A DNA stretch of 64,000 nucleotides from Brenneria populi (GTDB lineage Bacteria > Pseudomonadota > Gammaproteobacteria > Enterobacterales > Enterobacteriaceae), in assembly GCF_036016195.1 (NCBI RefSeq), contig NZ_JAYWTM010000007.1, forward strand, positions 248,001 through 312,000, given 5' to 3'. Positions within the stretch are counted from its first letter, which is position 1; every line of letters starts with the position of its first letter. This document shows positions 60,549-64,000 of the stretch, piece after piece. The notes below the pieces were generated by a model. That model saw nothing but the letters and a program-made list of their open reading frames with translations, did not search any database and was not told the DNA's origin. Position numbers and translations under genes: made by a program.

Positions 60549-61763
60549 ATGGCCTTTTATCAGGCTGTTCCTGCTGACGATCCGGCCACAGATAATGACG
60601 TTCCCCAACATGCCCAGAGCGCCAAGAAAAAGAAACCGGTCGAAGAGATTCCAGAACCGAAGAAGCGAAGCGCCCCGTATAAATGGTGGTTCGGTAATCA
60701 TGAGGAAACGGATTATCAGGCGGCAAAAGCTACGGCTGCCGGTGCGGCTAACGCCCGGACGGCGGTAGAAGGAGCCAGCGTTCTTGGGTTGGTTGGCGGG
60801 AGAGCCATTACATCAGGAACGTGGGCGGTACGTGCTGCCGCCGGTCTGGGAGAAATCGCCGCCGCAGGCCCCGGCGCGCCATTAGCCGCATTACTGGTAG
60901 GCATGTATCCCGGCAAGCTCAATGACGGCGAGCAGGATTTTATTGATCGCATGAGGCTGGAGCAGATGCGCGAAGCCCCAAGCCGAGTGCGTTATACATG
61001 GGAAACCGACGGCCAAGGCAATCCTGTTCCGCATGGCTGGCATACGCCGCCGGGTAAAGACAGGGTGCGGGTGCGCAAAATGGCATGGGACAATAGCCGG
61101 CAGGCGTATACCTTCACCACAGAGGAAGAGCCGCGTATCACCATTATCTGGACGCCGGACAGTTCAGGTGTCAATGTTCCTTCGAATACCGGCAATCAGA
61201 ACCCGGTAAGGATACCTAATCCGGTTGTTGTCGATCCTTTACCGGATAACACCAATATTGAGGCAACGACCAGCCCGGCGGCGGAAGAGAAGACGTTTGC
61301 GGATTATATTTTGATCTTGCCGGTGGCGAACATTCCGCCGATTTATGTTTATTTGAGCAAGCCACCTGTTGAGTTTTTGGAGGTTGAGCTTTATAGCGAT
61401 TTTGTTAGGCGCTCACGTCAGGGAAAATATGAGGCAGATCATATGCCATCGAAAGCAGCAGTTAAGGCATATCTGAAAACCCATTATCCAGAAATGACAC
61501 CTGAAGATATTGAGTTTGCATCTCAAGATGTCGCTGCAATAGTGATACCTAAAAAGGTACACCGGCAGATCAGTGAAACCTACGGCGGGCGCAACACATC
61601 TGCGCAAATTGAACTGGACTCAAAAAATCTCAGGGCTGCCCTTGATCGCAATCTTGATGCAATTAAACCAGCTTTAAAAGAACATGGGGCAACAGAAAGC
61701 CAGATAGAATCTGCAAGGTCGAAAATGCATAAGCTAAACAGTGAAATGGGGTTGTATAAATGA
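60549..61763 (+). CDS. Pyocin-domain nuclease-like toxin, C-terminal part of the PAAR effector
   Basis: 404 residues, in the same frame as the PAAR part and joined to it except for the amber codon. Short Lys/Pro linker, Ala/Gly-rich hydrophobic stretch (about 62-120), S-type pyocin domain (about 150-275, VRVRKMAWDNSRQAYTFTTE) and a C-terminal toxin part with KYEADHMPSKAAVKAYL (D297-H298) and VIPKKVHRQISETYGGRN, an HNH-type nuclease pattern. The overlap with the immunity gene is ATGA. ATG 60549 may allow a free toxin, but without PAAR it could not ride the T6SS spike. Confidence 0.75.
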   Translation: MAFYQAVPADDPATDNDVPQHAQSAKKKKPVEEIPEPKKRSAPYKWWFGNHEETDYQAAKATAAGAANARTAVEGASVLGLVGGRAITSGTWAVRAAAGLGEIAAAGPGAPLAALLVGMYPGKLNDGEQDFIDRMRLEQMREAPSRVRYTWETDGQGNPVPHGWHTPPGKDRVRVRKMAWDNSRQAYTFTTEEEPRITIIWTPDSSGVNVPSNTGNQNPVRIPNPVVVDPLPDNTNIEATTSPAAEEKTFADYILILPVANIPPIYVYLSKPPVEFLEVELYSDFVRRSRQGKYEADHMPSKAAVKAYLKTHYPEMTPEDIEFASQDVAAIVIPKKVHRQISETYGGRNTSAQIELDSKNLRAALDRNLDAIKPALKEHGATESQIESARSKMHKLNSEMGLYK

Positions 61764-62227
61764 CAGTGAATATTGATGTTTTAATAAGCTGTTTAGGCAA
61801 AACGTATCAGGAACTTATTGATAATGAATTGATCACCTACAAAAGCCCCCCGACAGGATCATCTGGAGATCCTGACCTAAGTCTTGATATGGCAAAAGAA
61901 GGTCTTTTCTTATCTTTCAAACGAGATGGCCGGACATTGCAGGCTATCGTCGTAAAAATCCAGAATGATAAGGTAAAAAACTGGATATTCCCGAACGAAT
62001 TGCCAGATCCATTGAAGAGAAGCATGTCGAGAGAATGGGTGCATGACAATATAGGAGCGCCATTAAGAAGCAGTCCTCCAAAGGTGGTTATGCGGCGGGC
62101 TTTTGGCTGGACTGATCTTTATGAAGCCAAAAAGCGACCAATACCTACTATGATGCAGATAAGCTATGACACGTCAGATCACGTCAGGGCAGTGACATTT
62201 CTCCCTGCTTCAGATCTTCGTTGGTAG
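61760..62227 (+). CDS. Immunity protein (DUF6392-like) for the PAAR toxin
   Basis: 155 residues. LISCLGKTYQELIDNELITY, GSSGDPDLSLDMAKEGLFLS, NDKVKNWIFPNELPDPL and AFGWTDLYEAKKRP, ending MQISYDTSDHVRAVTFLPAS, match the pyocin immunity family I recall as DUF6392. It overlaps the toxin stop by 4 nt. Protects the cell from the toxin of siblings; it is intact although the toxin gene is interrupted. Confidence 0.8.
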   Translation: MTVNIDVLISCLGKTYQELIDNELITYKSPPTGSSGDPDLSLDMAKEGLFLSFKRDGRTLQAIVVKIQNDKVKNWIFPNELPDPLKRSMSREWVHDNIGAPLRSSPPKVVMRRAFGWTDLYEAKKRPIPTMMQISYDTSDHVRAVTFLPASDLRW

Positions 62228-62306
62228 GTTTTATTCTGCCATCGGATGTTTACTGCGGGGACCATATGACCTTCCTGCATCTCTTGACAATGGTTCGTGG
62301 CCTGCT

Positions 62307-63047
62307 CTACACCAGCTCGCCGGGGTCGGCCTCCCAGCGATACCCCATACCGTAAACCGTACGGATAAATGAGGTTTCCCCATCAAGCTGTTCCAGCTTG
62401 CGCCGCAGATTTTTGATATGGCTGTCGATGGTGCGATCGGTGACGACCCGGTAGTCGTCATAGAGTTTATCCAGCAGCGCTTCGCGCGAAAAAACTTTGC
62501 CCGGCTCGGTGGAGAGCGTTTTGAGCAGCCGGAGCTCGGCGGGCGTCAGATCGAGAGTTTGCCCCAGATAGCTGGCCTGAAAACTGCTTTTATCAATCAG
62601 TAAAGCGGATTTATCCGCCGGTTTCCGGGCGTCGGACAGCCAGCCGCAGCGGCGTAGCAGGGTACGTACCCGCACCACCACTTCCCGCGGGCTGAAGGGC
62701 TTGCAGATATAGTCGTCCGCGCCGATTTCCAGCCCCAGCAGGCGGTCGATCTCTTCGCTGCGGGCGGTGACCATAATGATGGGCACGTTGGAAAACTGGC
62801 GGATGGTGCGGCACAGCGTCAGGCCGTCGGTGCCCGGCAGCATCAAATCCAGCAGGATCAGCGCCGGCCGATTCTGCTTGACCCACTCGAGCACGTCGTC
62901 GCCGTTGCCGATCCAGTGGGCCCGATAATCGGCGGCCCGAAGGTAATCAAGCAACAGTTGCCCCAGTTTGGGTTCATCTTCAACGATCAGCACCGGGAGA
63001 GGCGCGGAGGAAATGGGGTCGGTTGTCATCATTTTAGGTTCGGTCAT
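62307..63047 (-). CDS. baeR: Response regulator BaeR
   Basis: 246 residues, OmpR family. Receiver domain with VLIVEDEPKLGQLL, phospho-Asp in LILLDLMLPGTDGL and K in DDYICKPFSPREV; C-terminal winged helix (LTPAELRLLKTLSTEPGKVF, VVTDRTIDSHIKNLRRKLEQ). Controls envelope-stress and efflux genes (mdtABC, spy in E. coli). ATG overlaps the baeS stop (ATGA). Confidence 0.95.
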   Translation of the reverse strand: MTEPKMMTTDPISSAPLPVLIVEDEPKLGQLLLDYLRAADYRAHWIGNGDDVLEWVKQNRPALILLDLMLPGTDGLTLCRTIRQFSNVPIIMVTARSEEIDRLLGLEIGADDYICKPFSPREVVVRVRTLLRRCGWLSDARKPADKSALLIDKSSFQASYLGQTLDLTPAELRLLKTLSTEPGKVFSREALLDKLYDDYRVVTDRTIDSHIKNLRRKLEQLDGETSFIRTVYGMGYRWEADPGELV

Positions 63048-64000
63048 GGAGGGTTTCTGTTTGGCGCAGGCAAAGGCAGCTCGATGATAATCAGCAGACC
63101 GCCTAACGGCGAGTGCTCAGCATACAGCCGTCCGCCATGGGCCTCAACGATATTGTTGCAAATAGCCAGCCCCAGACCGGATCCGCCGCTGGCGCGGTTG
63201 CGCGAGCTTTCCGCCCGGTAAAAACGTTCGAATATTCGCGTCAGTTGCTCGTCGGTCACGCCGGGGGCGCTGTCCTGCCAGGCGATGACCAGCCGGCCCT
63301 GGCGCGGGGCGGCGCAGATTTCCAGCTTTCCGTCTTCGTCGGTGTAGCGCAGGCTGTTTTCCAGCAGATTGTTGAACAACTGGATTAAACGATCCGGATC
63401 GCCGAACGTATCGATGCGGGTCGGCAGTGCCGCCTTTAGCGTAATATTTTTTTTCCGGTAGCGTTGATTAAAGGCGGCGATGGCGATATGCAGCAGTTGT
63501 ACGATATCCACCGTGCGCTTGCGGTAGGTGAGCGCGCCCCGATCGGACAGCGACAGCTGATGAAGGTCGTCCACCAGCTTGGTCAGGGTGGTCACCTCCG
63601 TCTGTAGCGAATGCAGCGAGTCGGCATTGGGCTGGCGGACGCCGTCCTGCAGCGCTTCCAGCTCGCCGCGCAGTACCGCCAGCGGCGTGCGCAACTCGTG
63701 GGATATGTCCGCCATAAACGCGCGGCGCGACTGCTCGTTTCTTTCCAAGGCGTCGGCGAGCTGGTTAAAATCCTGCGCCAGCCGGCCCAACTCATCGTGC
63801 GTGGCGGCGGTGACGCGGGCGCTGAAATCGCCCGCCGCCAGATGGTGTATGCCGTTGACCAGCCGTTTAACCGGTGCCAGCAGGCCGCGCGCGGTCAGCC
63901 AGGTGGCGAATATCGCCAGCAGGGTGGACAGCGCCACGATAAGCCAGCTGATTCGCTGCTGCTGTCGGTCGAAATTGATATCGGCATTGCGCGTCAGGCG
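63044..64000 (-). CDS. baeS: Sensor kinase BaeS, partial (N-terminus outside window)
   Basis: The 319 C-terminal residues are in the window. Second membrane helix (WLIVALSTLLAIFATWLTAR), HAMP, phospho-acceptor His in MADISHELRTPLAVL, N-box NNLLENSLRYTD, and G-boxes ASGGSGLGLAICNNI. It senses envelope damage and phosphorylates BaeR. Runs off the right edge. Confidence 0.94.
   Translation of the reverse strand, partial: RLTRNADINFDRQQQRISWLIVALSTLLAIFATWLTARGLLAPVKRLVNGIHHLAAGDFSARVTAATHDELGRLAQDFNQLADALERNEQSRRAFMADISHELRTPLAVLRGELEALQDGVRQPNADSLHSLQTEVTTLTKLVDDLHQLSLSDRGALTYRKRTVDIVQLLHIAIAAFNQRYRKKNITLKAALPTRIDTFGDPDRLIQLFNNLLENSLRYTDEDGKLEICAAPRQGRLVIAWQDSAPGVTDEQLTRIFERFYRAESSRNRASGGSGLGLAICNNIVEAHGGRLYAEHSPLGGLLIIIELPLPAPNRNPP

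Overview
The window comes from an enterobacterial chromosome (Enterobacterales). A plant-associated Pectobacteriaceae-like genus such as Brenneria or Lonsdalea is my guess, from GC content and repeat style only. The backbone is GC-rich, and thiM-thiD, fbaB, yegS, the cyaR sRNA, trhP (yegQ) and baeS-baeR lie close together much as in E. coli. Positions about 11,688-51,815 are a roughly 40.1 kb, clearly AT-richer integrated element.

Left backbone (1-11,687): a partial LysR regulator divergent from a DJ-1/PfpI-MFS pair; a tightly overlapping five-gene operon (2,917-6,621) with an HMA-like protein, three small glycine-zipper/proline-rich proteins and a CPC-less P1B ATPase, which I read as a candidate ferrosome (fez-like) cluster behind a partial Fur box; an adenine salvage locus (ade, NCS2 permease) with a divergent LysR gene and a near-consensus PurR box; then the native thiM promoter and the 5' part of the thiM TPP riboswitch.

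The element (11,688-51,815) has integrated inside the TPP riboswitch, in the loop of helix P5. The promoter and 5' aptamer strands are at 11,542-11,687. The 3' aptamer strand, the SD-sequestering hairpin, thiM and thiD are 40 kb away at 51,816-53,509. The 9-bp core CTGGATAAT is present at both ends, next to a tyrosine integrase (right) and an AlpA-type regulator (left). The element carries two winged-helix replication-like genes, each facing its own array of four dyads on an exact 21-bp period; an H-NS and an H-NS-truncate-like protein; an Ec67/Eco2-type retron (RT-TOPRIM plus recognisable msr-msd); a trypsin-like protease; a DprA plus HAD-PRTase pair; a PIN-like protein; a YefM-YoeB toxin-antitoxin; a MOBQ relaxase with a probable oriT and a TraD-like accessory. 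It also carries isolated pieces of an I-type conjugation machine: a DotA/TraY homologue, two exported partners, a PilS-like pilin and a PilV-like tip adhesin. No T4SS ATPase, coupling protein or core complex is visible. I infer a mobilizable element that may re-dress the mating apparatus of a helper I-type plasmid, by analogy with SGI1 and IncC plasmids.

Right backbone (51,816-64,000): thiM-thiD with an exact 26-bp tandem duplication at their junction, fbaB, psiE, yegS, the CyaR sRNA with a CRP site centred at -41.5, trhP, a glutathionyl-hydroquinone reductase-like GST, a PAAR toxin gene interrupted by an in-frame amber codon but followed by its immunity gene, and baeR-baeS (baeS runs off the window). 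A 105-bp repeat occurs before psiE and before the PAAR gene, and a second repeat family lies near the NCS2 permease and trhP genes.
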